NCBI RefSeq assembly: GCF_030687575.1
Contig: NZ_CP117439.1
Span: forward strand, 2,223,501-2,287,500
Direction: 5' to 3'
DNA from: Pseudomonas sp. FP2309
GTDB lineage: Bacteria; Pseudomonadota; Gammaproteobacteria; Pseudomonadales; Pseudomonadaceae
DNA: 64,000 nucleotides
Both the position numbers and the translations under genes were made by a program. The notes beneath the pieces are model-generated. The model saw only the letters and a list, made by a program, of their open reading frames with translations, was not told where the DNA came from and searched no databases. Below are positions 1 to 9,432 of this stretch, one piece after another; the first letter of the stretch is position 1, and every line of letters begins with the position of its first letter.

Positions 1-164
1 TGGCCTGGCACGGGTTTGGCGGCTGGAAGAAGAGCCTGTTCGGCGACATGCACGCGTACGGCACTGAGGGTGTGCGGTTCTACACCAAGCAGAAGTCGAT
101 CATGCAGCGCTGGTCGGAGAGCATCGAGCAGGGCGCAGAGTTTGCGATGCCGGTCTCCAAATAA
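1..164 (+). CDS. mmsA: Methylmalonate-semialdehyde dehydrogenase, C-terminal end (partial)
   Basis: The window opens inside this gene; the reading frame starts at base 3 and gives 53 residues before TAA at 162-164. The visible tail ([15 protein letters not shown], then [13 protein letters not shown]) is the conserved C-terminus of the CoA-acylating aldehyde dehydrogenases of the MmsA type, which convert methylmalonate semialdehyde to propionyl-CoA in valine and inositol catabolism. Only the family assignment rests on sequence seen here; the catalytic Cys and cofactor-binding part lie outside the window. A strong terminator follows directly. Confidence 0.8.
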   Translation, partial: AWHGFGGWKKSLFGDMHAYGTEGVRFYTKQKSIMQRWSESIEQGAEFAMPVSK

Positions 165-177
165 CGCACGACGGCAG

Positions 178-227
178 AAGGCCCACGGTGGAAGGGGGAG
201 AGCCCCGCCCGCCGTGGGCCTTTTTTT
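178..227 (+). terminator. Rho-independent terminator of mmsA
   Basis: An 11-bp perfect stem (AAGGCCCACGG pairing with CCGTGGGCCTT) is followed by a run of seven T at 221-227, 14 bases after the mmsA stop. It isolates the levansucrase gene from mmsA read-through. Confidence 0.9.
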
Positions 228-235
228 CATGAGGG

Positions 236-276
236 TTGACGGCAAAGCGAATGCCGAATACTGTATATAAACACAG
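236..276 (+). promoter_or_regulatory. LexA box inside a probable SOS-type promoter for levansucrase
   Basis: CTGTATATAAACACAG at 261-276 fits the LexA consensus CTGT-N8-ACAG exactly and is close to classic E. coli SOS boxes. A -35-like TTGACG at 236-241 lies 17 bases before TACTGT (259-264), so the box overlaps the would-be -10, the usual arrangement at SOS promoters. The levansucrase start is about 100 bases downstream. That P. syringae lscB/lscC are driven by a prophage-derived promoter element is known; that this promoter is SOS-controlled is inference. Confidence 0.65.
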
Positions 277-376
277 TGTTTAAGTGACGGTCACCCAGGA
301 TGGGTCACGTCAGTCACACCAGCCACTGTGTACAGGTAATGAATTGACTCACCGGTATTATTAAAAGGACTTAATT

Positions 377-1627
377 ATGAAACACGCCACGATTATCCCC
401 ACTCGCTGGACGCGCGCTGATGCGCTCAAAGTGAATGAAAACGACCCGACCACGACCCAGCCTTTGGTGCCTGCTGACTTTCCAGTGATGAGCGACACAC
501 TGTTTATCTGGGACACCATGCCGTTGCGTACGCTCGATGGCACGGTGGTTTCGGTCAACGGCTGGTCCGTCATCTTCACCCTCACGGCTGACCGTCGCCC
601 CCACGATCCACAGTTCATCAATGCCGATGGCCGTTACGACATCAAGCGCGATTGGGAAGATCGCCATGGCCATGCGCGCATCTGCTACTGGTACTCGCGC
701 ACCGGCAAGGACTGGATCTTCGGCGGCCGGGTCATGGCCGAAGGGGTTTCACCGACCACCCGTGAATGGGCCGGCACGCCGATCCTGCTCAATAACAACG
801 GCGACATCGACCTGTATTACACCTGCGTCACCCCGGGTGCGACGATCGCCAAGGTCAGAGGCCAGGTGGTTACGTCCGACAGCGGTGTCGAGCTGCACGG
901 CTTTACCCAGGTCAAGGCGCTTTTCGAAGCCGACGGCACCTATTACCAAACCGAAGCGCAGAACGCGACCTGGAATTTTCGTGATCCCAGCCCGTTCATC
1001 GACCCGGTGGATGGCAAGTTGTACATGGTGTTTGAAGGCAACGTGGCCGGCGAGCGCGGCACTCACGAAGTGGGTCCGAATGAGCTGGGGCTGGTGCCGC
1101 CGGGGCATGAAGACGTGGGCGGTGCGCGCTATCAGGTCGGTTGCATCGGCATCGCCGTCGCCAAGGACCTTGAGGGTGACGAGTGGGAAATCCTCCCGCC
1201 GCTGGTCACTGCCGTGGGGGTGAACGATCAAACCGAGCGGCCGCATTATGTGTTCCAGGACGGCAAGTATTACCTGTTCACCATCAGTCATAAATTCACC
1301 TACGCCGATAGGGTGACCGGCCCTGATGGTGTTTACGGTTTTGTCGGCGACCGTCTGTTTGGCCCTTACACCCCGATGAACGCCTCCGGGCTGGTACTCG
1401 GCAATCCGCCTTCGCAGCCGTTCCAGACCTATTCGCACTGCGTGATGCCCAATGGCCTGGTAACGTCCTTTATCGACAGCGTGCCCACCCAGGGTGATGA
1501 CTACCGCATCGGCGGTACCGAAGCGCCCACGGTCAGGATTGTATTGAAGGGTGATCGCTCGTTTGTGCAGGAGTCTTATGACTACGGTTACATCCCGGCG
1601 ATGCGCGATGTGGTGTTGAGTCAGTGA
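377..1627 (+). CDS. lsc: Levansucrase (GH68)
   Basis: 416 residues, GH68 levansucrase: splits sucrose and transfers fructose to growing beta-2,6-fructan (levan) with glucose release; acts outside the cell. The sequence is very close to the P. syringae LscB/LscC type. The GH68 catalytic triad is visible: nucleophile D46 in WDTMPL, stabiliser D203 in FRDPSPF and acid/base E287 in DQTERPH. There is no cleavable signal peptide, as in other Gram-negative levansucrases of this type. The N-terminus ([11 protein letters not shown]) is shorter than that of P. syringae LscB, whose first residues are reported to be phage-derived; the conserved part starts at about TRADALKVN. Monocistronic, with a putative SOS-type promoter upstream and a REPIN downstream. 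Confidence 0.95.
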   Translation: MKHATIIPTRWTRADALKVNENDPTTTQPLVPADFPVMSDTLFIWDTMPLRTLDGTVVSVNGWSVIFTLTADRRPHDPQFINADGRYDIKRDWEDRHGHARICYWYSRTGKDWIFGGRVMAEGVSPTTREWAGTPILLNNNGDIDLYYTCVTPGATIAKVRGQVVTSDSGVELHGFTQVKALFEADGTYYQTEAQNATWNFRDPSPFIDPVDGKLYMVFEGNVAGERGTHEVGPNELGLVPPGHEDVGGARYQVGCIGIAVAKDLEGDEWEILPPLVTAVGVNDQTERPHYVFQDGKYYLFTISHKFTYADRVTGPDGVYGFVGDRLFGPYTPMNASGLVLGNPPSQPFQTYSHCVMPNGLVTSFIDSVPTQGDDYRIGGTEAPTVRIVLKGDRSFVQESYDYGYIPAMRDVVLSQ

Positions 1628-1663
1628 CTGTCAGCCTGATTCATCCGGCGTAAACCGATCCCA

Positions 1664-1745
1664 CTGTGGGAGGGGGCTTGCTCCCGATGGCGGCGGGTCA
1701 GTCACTGTAAATAGCGACTGACCCGCCGTTATCGGGGCAAGCCCC
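1664..1745. repeat. REPIN (inverted pair of REP sequences)
   Basis: Two copies of a REP-like unit face each other: arms at about 1672-1703 and 1715-1745 share GGGGCTTGC and the near-perfect CGGCGGGTCAGTC/GACTGACCCGCCG, with a 12-base loop between. The inverted pair is about 80 bp and could fold as a long hairpin that also terminates lsc. The rest of the gap, 1746-1934, shows no gene or clear signal apart from the ribosome-binding site of the next gene. Confidence 0.8.
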
Positions 1746-1934
1746 TTCGCGTTTTATCAGCCGCGTTTGAGGCCATCTCCAACGCGCAGGCGTTCGTTGA
1801 CGCAGTGCGCTGCGCGCCCTCAAGTCCCCGCCCCGCGAGCCGATACAGGCACTAGCACCCCAAGCGCTCCCGAGCTCGGACGTGCACGCCTGGTCGTCGC
1901 TCAGGTCAACGAATAAAAATCAAAAGGGGTCGCC

Positions 1935-3920
1935 ATGACCATATTGCAGCGTGTGATCGGCGGATTTGCGGTGTTGGTGCTGTTGCTGCTGATCATGGCC
2001 GGGATCAGCTATCAGAACACCCAGTCCATCAGCGGTCGCCTGGCCATTATCACCGGTCAGTCGGCGCCCTTGAGCCGGGCCGCCAGTGAGTTGTACGTGC
2101 ACTTGCTGCGCGCCAACCAGGCGTTGCTGGCCATTCAGATCAGCACCGACCCCAAGCAGATCGAGGACGGTAAACGCCCGTTCACCGAGAGCATCGCCCA
2201 GTTCAATCAATTGCTCGACAGCACCCTTGCCTACACCGGCGAGCATGACGCGCTGCGGGCGAACCTGGCGCAGCAGCGTCAACAGGTCGCGGCCTACGCC
2301 GAACAGGCGCAAGCGTTGATGACCTCTCACTTGCAGCATGTGCAGCAAGTGGTGCTGACGCGCAAACTGCAAGGCTACAGCAGCGCGCAGGCGATGCAAC
2401 TGACCAGCTATTTGCGTGATTACGTCGCGCAGGCCCGCAGTGCCGGCGAGCCGCAGCAGGTGGCCGCCGCCGAAAAACTGCTGTTGGAAGTCAACAAATC
2501 CTACGATGGCTTCGCGGCCCATGCCGTCACGCCGGCCATTGATAAATTGCAGCGTGTGCTTAACCTTCAGGACGAAGTGATCAGCACGCGCGCCCAGGCC
2601 CTGACGGAGATTGACCCGAGGGTCGGGCGGATCGCCGGCATTATGGTCAACCGCCTGCTCACCGACCTGACCGCGCCTGACGGTCTGTTCCAGGCCTACC
2701 AGGCCGAGGCGAAACTCGCCGCACAGGTGCAGCAACAACGCGATGCGGTTGACGCGACGCTCAAAGCCACCCTGGCGCGGATTGGCGAGTTTGGCAGCCA
2801 GTCCCTGGAGGTCGCCAACCAGGCCAGTCACTCGGCCAATGCCACCATCGGCACCAGCCGCAGCCTGCTGTTGATCGCGTGCGTGCTGGCGGTACTGGCG
2901 GCGGTGGCGATTGGCACATGGGTCGCCTTCAGCCTGCGACGTCCGTTGGCGGCATTTCGCGAAGTGCTCAAAACGCTCACCGCCGGGGACATGCGGGTCA
3001 GTTTCGATGTCAGCCGCAAAGATGAGTTCGGGGAGTTGGGCGGTTACCTGAACGAATTGACCAAGGCCCTGCAGACAACCTTCCGTGAATTAATCAGCTC
3101 TGCCGATGCGCTTGCCGTGACCGCGGGGAGCAACGCCTTGAACAGCGAGCAGACCACCCGCGTGGTTGATGAGCAGAAGGACCGCCTGCAATCGGCGGCC
3201 TCGGCCATGACGCAGATGGAAAGCACGGTCGAAGAGGTGGCGCGGCGCGCGCAGGACACGCGCCAGGCGGTGGACGATACCAGTGAGCTCACGCACAAGG
3301 TGCAGGAGCGCGTGGCCGAGACCATCGTCAATATCCGCCAGCAGGCCGACCAGGTGAACAAAGCCACGCAAGTCACCGACGAGCTGCAGAAATACGGACA
3401 GAACATCGAGGGCATTGTGGTCGCCATTCGCACCATTGCCGAACAGACCAACCTGCTGGCCCTGAATGCGGCGATCGAAGCGGCCCGTGCCGGCGAGCAA
3501 GGACGCGGCTTTGCCGTCGTGGCCGATGAAGTGCGCTCCCTGGCCAGCCGTACCCAGGCCTCCACCAGCGAAATCCAGGACATGATCGGGCTCATGCAGG
3601 AAAAAATTCATTCGGTGGTGCACGTCATGAACGAAAGCCAGGCGCAGTCCAGCCAATGTGTGTCGCTGGCCTCGGGCGCCGGTGATCTGTTGCTGTCCAT
3701 GAGTGGCGCGGTCGACAGTATCCGCGACATGAATATCCAGATCGCCGCCGCCACCGAACAGCAAAGCGCCACGGTGCAGGAAACCAGTCGGATGGTCATC
3801 CAGATCAACGATTCGGCGCAACTGACGGCAAACGGCGCCGAGCAGTCCGCCGTCAGCAGCCAGGCGCTGTCGGACATGGCCAAAGTGCAGCGTGAGCTGC
3901 TCCATCATTTCAGCGTTTGA
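1935..3920 (+). CDS. Methyl-accepting chemotaxis protein with large helical periplasmic domain
   Basis: 661 residues. A membrane segment at about 8-28, a helical periplasmic domain of roughly 280 residues (about 30-305, Gln/Ala-rich, no Cache motif), a second membrane segment at about 308-330, a HAMP region, then a cytoplasmic signalling domain whose hairpin tip ([19 protein letters not shown]) lies near residue 500. The length and all-helical look of the sensor suggest a tandem four-helix (HBM-like) type. Start chosen at ATG after AAAAGGGG. The stop is only 17 bases before a sugar-binding protein gene, so the two are very likely co-transcribed; that protein may present the ligand to this receptor (inference). 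No C-terminal CheR-binding pentapeptide is seen. Confidence 0.92.
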   Translation: MTILQRVIGGFAVLVLLLLIMAGISYQNTQSISGRLAIITGQSAPLSRAASELYVHLLRANQALLAIQISTDPKQIEDGKRPFTESIAQFNQLLDSTLAYTGEHDALRANLAQQRQQVAAYAEQAQALMTSHLQHVQQVVLTRKLQGYSSAQAMQLTSYLRDYVAQARSAGEPQQVAAAEKLLLEVNKSYDGFAAHAVTPAIDKLQRVLNLQDEVISTRAQALTEIDPRVGRIAGIMVNRLLTDLTAPDGLFQAYQAEAKLAAQVQQQRDAVDATLKATLARIGEFGSQSLEVANQASHSANATIGTSRSLLLIACVLAVLAAVAIGTWVAFSLRRPLAAFREVLKTLTAGDMRVSFDVSRKDEFGELGGYLNELTKALQTTFRELISSADALAVTAGSNALNSEQTTRVVDEQKDRLQSAASAMTQMESTVEEVARRAQDTRQAVDDTSELTHKVQERVAETIVNIRQQADQVNKATQVTDELQKYGQNIEGIVVAIRTIAEQTNLLALNAAIEAARAGEQGRGFAVVADEVRSLASRTQASTSEIQDMIGLMQEKIHSVVHVMNESQAQSSQCVSLASGAGDLLLSMSGAVDSIRDMNIQIAAATEQQSATVQETSRMVIQINDSAQLTANGAEQSAVSSQALSDMAKVQRELLHHFSV

Positions 3921-3937
3921 GCCGCAGGAGTCAGAAC

Positions 3938-4858
3938 ATGAAAGCATGGTTAATGCTCGCGCTGGGGGCGACGCTGTTCGTTCCGGGCCCCACCCAGGCC
4001 GCCACGCCCTTGCTGGGGGTGGCGATGGCAAAGTACGACGATAATTTCCAGACCCTGCTGCGCAATGGCGTGCAGCAGCAGGCCGGCGTCATGAACGCCG
4101 ACATTTTTATGGAAAACGGCAAGGACAGCGTCGATTTGCAGATGCGTCAGTTCCGCAACCTGGTCAATTCCAAGGTGGACGCGATTATTGTCGCGATGGT
4201 GGACGGCAAGAGTGCGGCGCAAATGATACAACTGGCCTCGCAGGCCAAGATCCCGCTGGTGTTCGTCAACCGTAACCCGAACCCGCAAACCTGGCCGGCG
4301 CAGACCGCGTTTGTCGGCTCCAATGAGCTGGAGTCCGGTACGTTGCAGATGGAAGAACTGGCGCGGCGTGCCGGTTATAAAGGCAACGTGGTGATTCTGG
4401 TGGGTGACCCGGCTAACGCTTCCTCTTTGATGCGCACCGAGGACGTGGAAAAAGTGGTCGCCAAGTACCCGGATATGAAAGTCGTACAGAAAAAGGTCGG
4501 GAACTGGGAGCGAAGCCAGGCCGCCACGATTGTCATTGACTGGGTCAAGCAGGGCGTGGATTTTTCGATCATCGCCGCCAATAACGACGAGATGGCGATC
4601 GGCGCGATCATGGGGCTGGAAAAGGCCGGCAAGCAGGCCAAGGACTATTGGGTTGGCGGCATCGACGGCACACCGGACGGTTTGAAATTGATGGCGGAGG
4701 GCAAGATGGCGGTCAGCGTGTTCCAGGATGCCGCCGGCCAGGCCAGCGGCGCCGTGGACACCGCGCTGCGTCTTGTGCGTGGCGAAGCGCTGGAGTCGAC
4801 GGTGGTGTGGGTGCCGTTCAAGCTGATCACGCCGGAGAATCGCCAGGCGTTTGAATAA
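3938..4858 (+). CDS. Periplasmic sugar-binding protein (ribose/galactose type), orphan
   Basis: 306 residues. Signal peptide 1-22 (cleavage after PTQA), then a two-lobed type I periplasmic binding domain (Peripla_BP_4; TPLLGVAMAKYDDNF near the N-terminus, VGGIDGTPDGLKLM towards the C-terminus). Start chosen at the ATG after CAGGAG; an upstream in-frame start would overlap the chemoreceptor. Such proteins usually feed an ABC importer, but no permease or ATPase gene is adjacent: upstream is the chemoreceptor, downstream a REP element and a broken small gene. It may borrow another importer, or serve mainly as the chemoreceptor's ligand carrier. Ligand unknown; fructose or another sugar released near levansucrase is a guess from context. 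Confidence 0.9.
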   Translation: MKAWLMLALGATLFVPGPTQAATPLLGVAMAKYDDNFQTLLRNGVQQQAGVMNADIFMENGKDSVDLQMRQFRNLVNSKVDAIIVAMVDGKSAAQMIQLASQAKIPLVFVNRNPNPQTWPAQTAFVGSNELESGTLQMEELARRAGYKGNVVILVGDPANASSLMRTEDVEKVVAKYPDMKVVQKKVGNWERSQAATIVIDWVKQGVDFSIIAANNDEMAIGAIMGLEKAGKQAKDYWVGGIDGTPDGLKLMAEGKMAVSVFQDAAGQASGAVDTALRLVRGEALESTVVWVPFKLITPENRQAFE

Positions 4859-4897
4859 GCCTGGCCACCTCGATCCAACGTTGGAATGCAATCAGCT

Positions 4898-4922
4898 GTG
4901 GGAGGGGCAAGGCCCCTCACAC
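4898..4922. repeat. Single REP-like hairpin
   Basis: GGAGGGGC-aag-GCCCCTC with GTG/CAC flanks, of the same GTGGGAGG...CCTC family seen at 1.7, 5.6, 37.5 and 39.6 kb. It lies between two convergent transcription units and may help to end both. Confidence 0.6.
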
Positions 4923-4936
4923 ATTTCTAACCGCGT

Positions 4937-5236
4937 TTAGGGCGAGGGCTTCATGCACTCTATGGAGCGATCCGCCGTGCTCTTGGCCATCTCCAGCAAA
5001 TGCCACACCGCCAGAATCTTCGCCCGTTCCGGGCTTTCCAGTTGCTCCCCACAATCAAGCGCAGTCGCCGACGCGCTGTCCAGCAAACTGGCGGTGTAGA
5101 GCAGGGCGTCTTCGAAGCTCAGGTCTTCGTTGATCGAGTGGAAACCTTGGGTAGGCAACTAATGGTCGATGACGCGGTTGAAGGCGGCGCGGTCCTTGGC
5201 GTGGGCAAACGGGGGATCTGGCAGGACTTTATTCAT
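4937..5236 (-). pseudogene. DUF6124-like small protein gene interrupted by an in-frame amber codon
   Basis: Read on the minus strand from ATG at 5236-5234, 25 codons (MNKVLPDPPFAHAKDRAAF...RVIDH) are followed by TAG at 5161-5159, and the same frame then continues for 73 codons (LPTQGFHSINEDLSFEDALL onward) to the stop at 4937. Together they give about 98 residues, the expected size of the small Pseudomonas proteins annotated DUF6124/DUF3077. In that family a Tyr-Leu typically follows this point as I recall it, so a Tyr codon changed to TAG is the simplest explanation. Frame and start are otherwise intact, so the break is recent, a sequencing error, or suppressed. An alternative is translation of the second part from the TTG at 5158. 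Function unknown. Confidence 0.6.
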
Positions 5237-5270
5237 GGTGCAATTCCTTGTGTGATTAGGTACCGACTCC

Positions 5271-5530
5271 CGTCGCGACTAAACGATGGGTGGCGGCTGT
5301 ACGCAGGTTAGTCGACCGGCCACAAGGAGAATCCGGCGCACCCGAAGGTGCCCTGCGCACAGCCACCATAAAACTTGATGGACCATGCGCCTTGTGACAT
5401 TCCGGGCGACTAAACCCGATCACTGAATTGGCAGTGACGGACCGCAGACTCGCCACCGATTCCAAGAGGCACAAGGCGGCAGGGATTGTCTAGGAAACGT
5501 CCTGCAATTAAAAGGGATGCGCCTTGCTGG
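5271..5530. repeat. Structured intergenic repeat region upstream of the DUF6124-like gene
   Basis: A non-coding stretch rich in short repeats. CGACTAAAC occurs at 5276-5284 and 5407-5415, with TTAGTCG inverted at 5308-5314. An imperfect long inverted repeat joins 5289-5307 (GGTGGCGGCTGTACGCAGG) with 5352-5367 (CCTGCGCACAGCCACC), enclosing a small GGCGCACC-cgaa-GGTGCC hairpin. A further hairpin TCACTG-aattgg-CAGTGA follows at about 5420-5437, and ATGCGCCTTG is repeated at 5385 and 5517. It could be a mobile repeat family or an RNA element; I cannot name it. Confidence 0.5.
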
Positions 5531-5583
5531 CCCTTTACAAACCATGACCAAATGCCACTAACCAACAGTGGAGTGCGGTCAAT

Positions 5584-5611
5584 GTGGGGGGAGCAAGCTC
5601 CTCCCACAGGG
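5584..5611. repeat. Single REP-like hairpin
   Basis: TGTGGGGGGAGCAAGCTCCTCCCACA forms a hairpin of the local REP family just after the xylH stop (xylH runs on the minus strand), where it can act as terminator of the xylose operon. Confidence 0.6.
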
Positions 5612-5637
5612 TTATGTGGTGTAAGTGAGAATGGGGT

Positions 5638-6774
5638 TTACCGCCGGCCCGCCCGCGTACTCACATCCACCCACACCGCCAGCACCAGAATGCTGCCCTT
5701 CACGATCATCTGCCAGTAGCTGTCCACGTCCAGCATTGACATGCCGTTGTCCAGACTGGTGATCACCAACGCCCCCAGCAACGCGCCATACACCGTGCCC
5801 GAGCCGCCGCGCATCGACGTCCCGCCGATAAAGCACGCGGCAATGGCATCCAGCTCGCCCATGTTGCCAGCCGACGGTGAGCCGGCCGCCAGGCGCGCGG
5901 TGTTGACCAGGCCGGCGAGGGCGCACATCACGCCCATGATGCCGAAGATCCACAGTTTTACCGCCTGCACGTTGATACCCGACAAGCGCGTGGCTTCCAT
6001 GTTGCTGCCCACTGCGTACACGCGGCGGCCGAACACGGTCTGGCTGGTGACGTAGCTGAACACGCCGAGCAGCACCAGCAACAGCAGCACGGGCACGGGG
6101 ATGCCGTCGTAGCTGTTGAGGGTGGTGACGAACCCGGCGAGCACCGCGCCGATCACTGCCACCCGCACCACGTCGCGCACCAGGGAGTGCGCCGATAAGC
6201 CATGCAAGGCGCGGTTGCGCCGCTGTTTCCAGGTGAGGAACAGCGTCAGCGCAAACAGCAGCAGCCCCAGGCCGACGCCCACCGTGTGCGGCAAATACCC
6301 CTGACCCACGTACACCAGCGACGGCGATACCGGCGCAATGGTCGTGCCGCCGGTGATCCCAAGCAGAATCCCGCGAAACGCCAACATGCCGCCCAGGCCG
6401 ACGATGAACGACGGAATGCGCAGATAGGCGGTCATGTAGCCGTTGGCCAGGCCGATCATCAGCCCGCACAGCGCCACCAGGCTGAGGTTGGCCAGCAGCG
6501 GGATGTGATAGACCACATCCAGAATCGCCGCCAGGCCACCCAGTAAGCCCAGCAACGAGCCGACCGACAAATCGATCTCGCCGCTGATGATCACCAGCAC
6601 CATGCCGCACGCCAGAATCCCGGTGATCGACATCTGCCGCAGCAGGTTCGACAGGTTACGCGGCGTGAGAAAACCGCCTTCGGTTTGCCAGCTGAAAAAC
6701 AGCCAGATCACCGCCACGGCGATCACCAGGGCGAGCATTTTGTAGCGGGTAAACAGCTGTTTGAGCTGAGTCAT
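5638..6774 (-). CDS. xylH: D-xylose ABC transporter permease
   Basis: 378 residues, very hydrophobic with about ten predicted membrane helices; BPD_transp_2 family permease like XylH/RbsC. The conserved EIDLSVGSLLGLLGG and the later SNMEATRLSGINV segments match sugar permeases of the CUT2 class. It is the last gene of xylA-xylF-xylG-xylH and begins directly after the xylG stop. It forms the inner-membrane channel through which XylF-delivered xylose enters. In P. fluorescens SBW25 the equivalent gene is called xutH. A REP hairpin lies just past its stop. Confidence 0.92.
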   Translation of the reverse strand: MTQLKQLFTRYKMLALVIAVAVIWLFFSWQTEGGFLTPRNLSNLLRQMSITGILACGMVLVIISGEIDLSVGSLLGLLGGLAAILDVVYHIPLLANLSLVALCGLMIGLANGYMTAYLRIPSFIVGLGGMLAFRGILLGITGGTTIAPVSPSLVYVGQGYLPHTVGVGLGLLLFALTLFLTWKQRRNRALHGLSAHSLVRDVVRVAVIGAVLAGFVTTLNSYDGIPVPVLLLLVLLGVFSYVTSQTVFGRRVYAVGSNMEATRLSGINVQAVKLWIFGIMGVMCALAGLVNTARLAAGSPSAGNMGELDAIAACFIGGTSMRGGSGTVYGALLGALVITSLDNGMSMLDVDSYWQMIVKGSILVLAVWVDVSTRAGRR

Positions 6775-8331
6775 CTACGCGGTCTTCCGATCGTTATTGT
6801 TTTGGCTGAGCGCGGCGGCGAGCACCTGTTCCTGGGTGAGGCCCTCGTTGATAAAGTCGCCGCGCAACTGGCCGTCACCGATCACCAGCACGCGGTTGGA
6901 CACGCCGAGCACTTCGGCCAGTTCCGAGGACACCATGATGATCGACACACCCTCGGCCGCCAGCGCGCCCATCAGTTTGTAGATCTCGTACTTGGCGCCT
7001 ACGTCCACCCCGCGCGTGGGTTCGTCGAGGATCAATACCTTGGGCCTGGCCATGAGCATTTTCGCCAGCACGGCCTTTTGCTGATTGCCGCCGGACAGGC
7101 TGGTGATCGGTAAAAACGGGCTGGAGGTCTTCAGGTGCATGCGCGCGATCTGCTGGTCGATGCTGCCCAATTCGGCTTCTGCATCGATGCGGCTCAGGTG
7201 TGCATAGCTCTCCAGCACTGTCAGAGTGATGTTATGGCCGACGCCCAGGTCGGGGATGATGCCCTGGCGCTTGCGGTCTTCGGGCACCATGCACAACCCG
7301 GCGCGGATCGATTTGAGCGGCGTGCGGGTGTCGATCACTTGGCCGTCCAGCCACACCTCGGCGCTGTAGCGACCGGGGTAGGCACCGAACAGCGCCGAGA
7401 CCAGCTCCGTGCGCCCGGCGCCCACCAGCCCGGCAATACCGAGGATCTCACCGCGCTTGAGCACAAACGAAATATCGTCGACGCGCTTGCGCCGGGGGTT
7501 GTCGACGTCATAGCAGGTGACGTTGCGCGCCTCGAAAATCACCTCGCCCACCGCATGGGGTTCGGTGGGGTAGAGGTTACTCATCTCGCGGCCCACCATT
7601 TGCGTGATGATGCGGGGGATGTCCATGTCGGCCATGGCCGTGGTCGCGATGTGCTTGCCGTCGCGGATCACCGCAATGGTGTCGCACACCGCCGCCACTT
7701 CATCGAGCTTGTGGGAGATGTACACGCAGGCCACGCCCTTGGCTTTGAGGTCACGGATGATGTCCAGCAGCACCTCGATTTCCGAGCGGGTCAGGGCCGA
7801 GGAGGGTTCGTCGAGGATCAACAGGCGCGCGTGTTTGTTGAGGGCCTTGGCGATTTCCACCAATTGCTGGTAGCCCCCGCCGTACTGCGACACCGGCAAC
7901 GCGACGTTCATGTCCGGCACCTTGAGTTCACGCATCAGCGCTTCGGCACGGTGGATCATCGCCGGGTAATTCATGCGTCCACCGGGCAGGGTCAGTTCGT
8001 GGCCCATAAAGATGTTTTCGGCCACCGACAGGTCGGGCACCAGGGTCAGTTCCTGGTGGATGATAACGATGCCAGCGGCCTCGGTTTCGCTGATCGACTG
8101 CGCCTTGAGCGGCTGCCCGTCCCAGAGGATCTCGCCCTCCCAGGTGCCGTACGGATACACCGCCGACAGCACCTTCATCAGGGTGGATTTACCGGCACCG
8201 TTTTCACCGCACAGGCCGACGCATTCCCCCGGCCGCACCTTGATATCGATGCCGTTCAGCGCATTGACACCGCCAAAGGTTTTGACGATGCCGTTCATTT
8301 GCAACAGATAGTCTGCGGTCATGGCGCTCAC
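6775..8331 (-). CDS. xylG: D-xylose ABC transporter ATP-binding protein
   Basis: 518 residues with two ABC cassettes, as in all CUT2 importers: N-terminal Walker [10 protein letters not shown] and [15 protein letters not shown]; the C-terminal cassette keeps LSGGNQQK and [11 protein letters not shown] but has the usual degenerate Walker A ([11 protein letters not shown]). Energises xylose uptake through XylH. The GTG start at 8331 overlaps the xylF stop (GTGA); an ATG three codons later (8322) is equally possible. The overlap implies translational coupling with xylF. Confidence 0.93.
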   Translation of the reverse strand: MSAMTADYLLQMNGIVKTFGGVNALNGIDIKVRPGECVGLCGENGAGKSTLMKVLSAVYPYGTWEGEILWDGQPLKAQSISETEAAGIVIIHQELTLVPDLSVAENIFMGHELTLPGGRMNYPAMIHRAEALMRELKVPDMNVALPVSQYGGGYQQLVEIAKALNKHARLLILDEPSSALTRSEIEVLLDIIRDLKAKGVACVYISHKLDEVAAVCDTIAVIRDGKHIATTAMADMDIPRIITQMVGREMSNLYPTEPHAVGEVIFEARNVTCYDVDNPRRKRVDDISFVLKRGEILGIAGLVGAGRTELVSALFGAYPGRYSAEVWLDGQVIDTRTPLKSIRAGLCMVPEDRKRQGIIPDLGVGHNITLTVLESYAHLSRIDAEAELGSIDQQIARMHLKTSSPFLPITSLSGGNQQKAVLAKMLMARPKVLILDEPTRGVDVGAKYEIYKLMGALAAEGVSIIMVSSELAEVLGVSNRVLVIGDGQLRGDFINEGLTQEQVLAAALSQNNNDRKTA

Positions 8332-9329
8332 TGCCCGCCGATCTGCTCTTTGGTATAAAACCCGTCCTTTTCCAACAGGTCGATGTTGGCTTTGGTCAGC
8401 GGCGTCGGGGTGAGCAGGATGGTGTCGACTTTTTTGCTGCCGTTGTCGTATTGCGAGCTGTAGGTGGGCTTTTCGTTACGCGCCAACTGTACCGACAGCT
8501 TGGCGGCTTCGGTCGCGATCAGCTTGAGGGGCTTGTACACGGTCATGGTCTGGGTGCCGTCGATCACGCGCTTGACGGCTGCCAGGTCGGCGTCTTGCCC
8601 GGAGATCGGCACCTTGCCCGCCAGTTTCTGCGCGGCCAGGGCCTGGATCGCACCGCCGGCGGTGGCGTCGTTGGAGGCGACGATGGCGTCGATCTTGTTG
8701 TTGTTACGGGTCAGGGCGTTTTCGACGATGCTCAGCGCTTCGGTAGGGTTCCATTCCTTGACCCACTGCTGGCCGACCACCTTGATGTCGCCCTTGTCGA
8801 TGGCCGGTTGCAGCACTTTCATCTGGCCTTCGCGCAGCACCTTGGCATTGTTGTCGGTGGGCGCGCCGCCGAGCAGGAAATAATTGCCCTTGGGCGCGGC
8901 TTGCAGCACACCACTGGCCTGCATTTCGCCGACTTTTTCGTTATCGAAGGAGATGTAGGCGTCGATGTCGGCATTGAGGATCAGCCGGTCATAGGACACC
9001 ACCTTGATCCCGGCTTTCTTGGCTTCGGCCACCGCGTTGGTCAGCACCGTGGCGTTGAACGGCACGATCACGATCACATCGACACCGCGGGAGATCAGGT
9101 TTTCGATCTGGGAGATCTGCTTTTGCTCATTGGCGTCGGCCGATTGCACGAAGACCTTGGCGTCGAGTTTTTCAGCGGCCGCCACGAAGTAATCGCGGTC
9201 GCGCGACCAGCGCTCCAGACGCAGGTCGTCGATGGAAAAGCCGATTTTCGGGTGGGCGGGGTCGGCCATGACCGGCAGGGTCAGCAGGGCCAGGGTGGTG
9301 GCGAGCAGGGTACGTTTGAATGACTTCAT
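8328..9329 (-). CDS. xylF: D-xylose-binding periplasmic protein
   Basis: 333 residues: signal peptide 1-22 (cleavage after PVMA), then a type I periplasmic binding fold with the XylF hallmarks [13 protein letters not shown] near the N-terminus and [18 protein letters not shown] mid-protein. Captures D-xylose for XylGH. Start chosen at the ATG that opens the signal peptide, preceded by AAAGGACGCG. A 103-base gap with a stem-loop separates it from xylA upstream, a usual place for raising expression of the binding protein over its neighbours. Confidence 0.94.
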   Translation of the reverse strand: MKSFKRTLLATTLALLTLPVMADPAHPKIGFSIDDLRLERWSRDRDYFVAAAEKLDAKVFVQSADANEQKQISQIENLISRGVDVIVIVPFNATVLTNAVAEAKKAGIKVVSYDRLILNADIDAYISFDNEKVGEMQASGVLQAAPKGNYFLLGGAPTDNNAKVLREGQMKVLQPAIDKGDIKVVGQQWVKEWNPTEALSIVENALTRNNNKIDAIVASNDATAGGAIQALAAQKLAGKVPISGQDADLAAVKRVIDGTQTMTVYKPLKLIATEAAKLSVQLARNEKPTYSSQYDNGSKKVDTILLTPTPLTKANIDLLEKDGFYTKEQIGGQ

Positions 9330-9387
9330 GGTGGCGCGTCCTTTTATTGTTGTTGGAAAAGACACAGCGTGATGCGGGTAGAACTGT

Positions 9388-9407
9388 AGAGCGTCCCTCG
9401 ACGCTCT
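9388..9407 (-). other. Intercistronic stem-loop between xylA and xylF
   Basis: AGAGCGTC-cctc-GACGCTCT is an 8-bp perfect stem with a 4-base loop in the 103-base gap. There is no T-run on the minus-strand side, so it is better read as an mRNA-processing or stability element than as a full terminator. Confidence 0.5.
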
Positions 9408-9432
9408 GTGCATGGTTTTTGTCGTGCAAATG

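Noticed and set aside
311..345. CTGTGTACAG palindrome before lsc as a second LexA box
   Set aside because: Spacing between CTGT and ACAG is 2 bases, not the 8 required for LexA.
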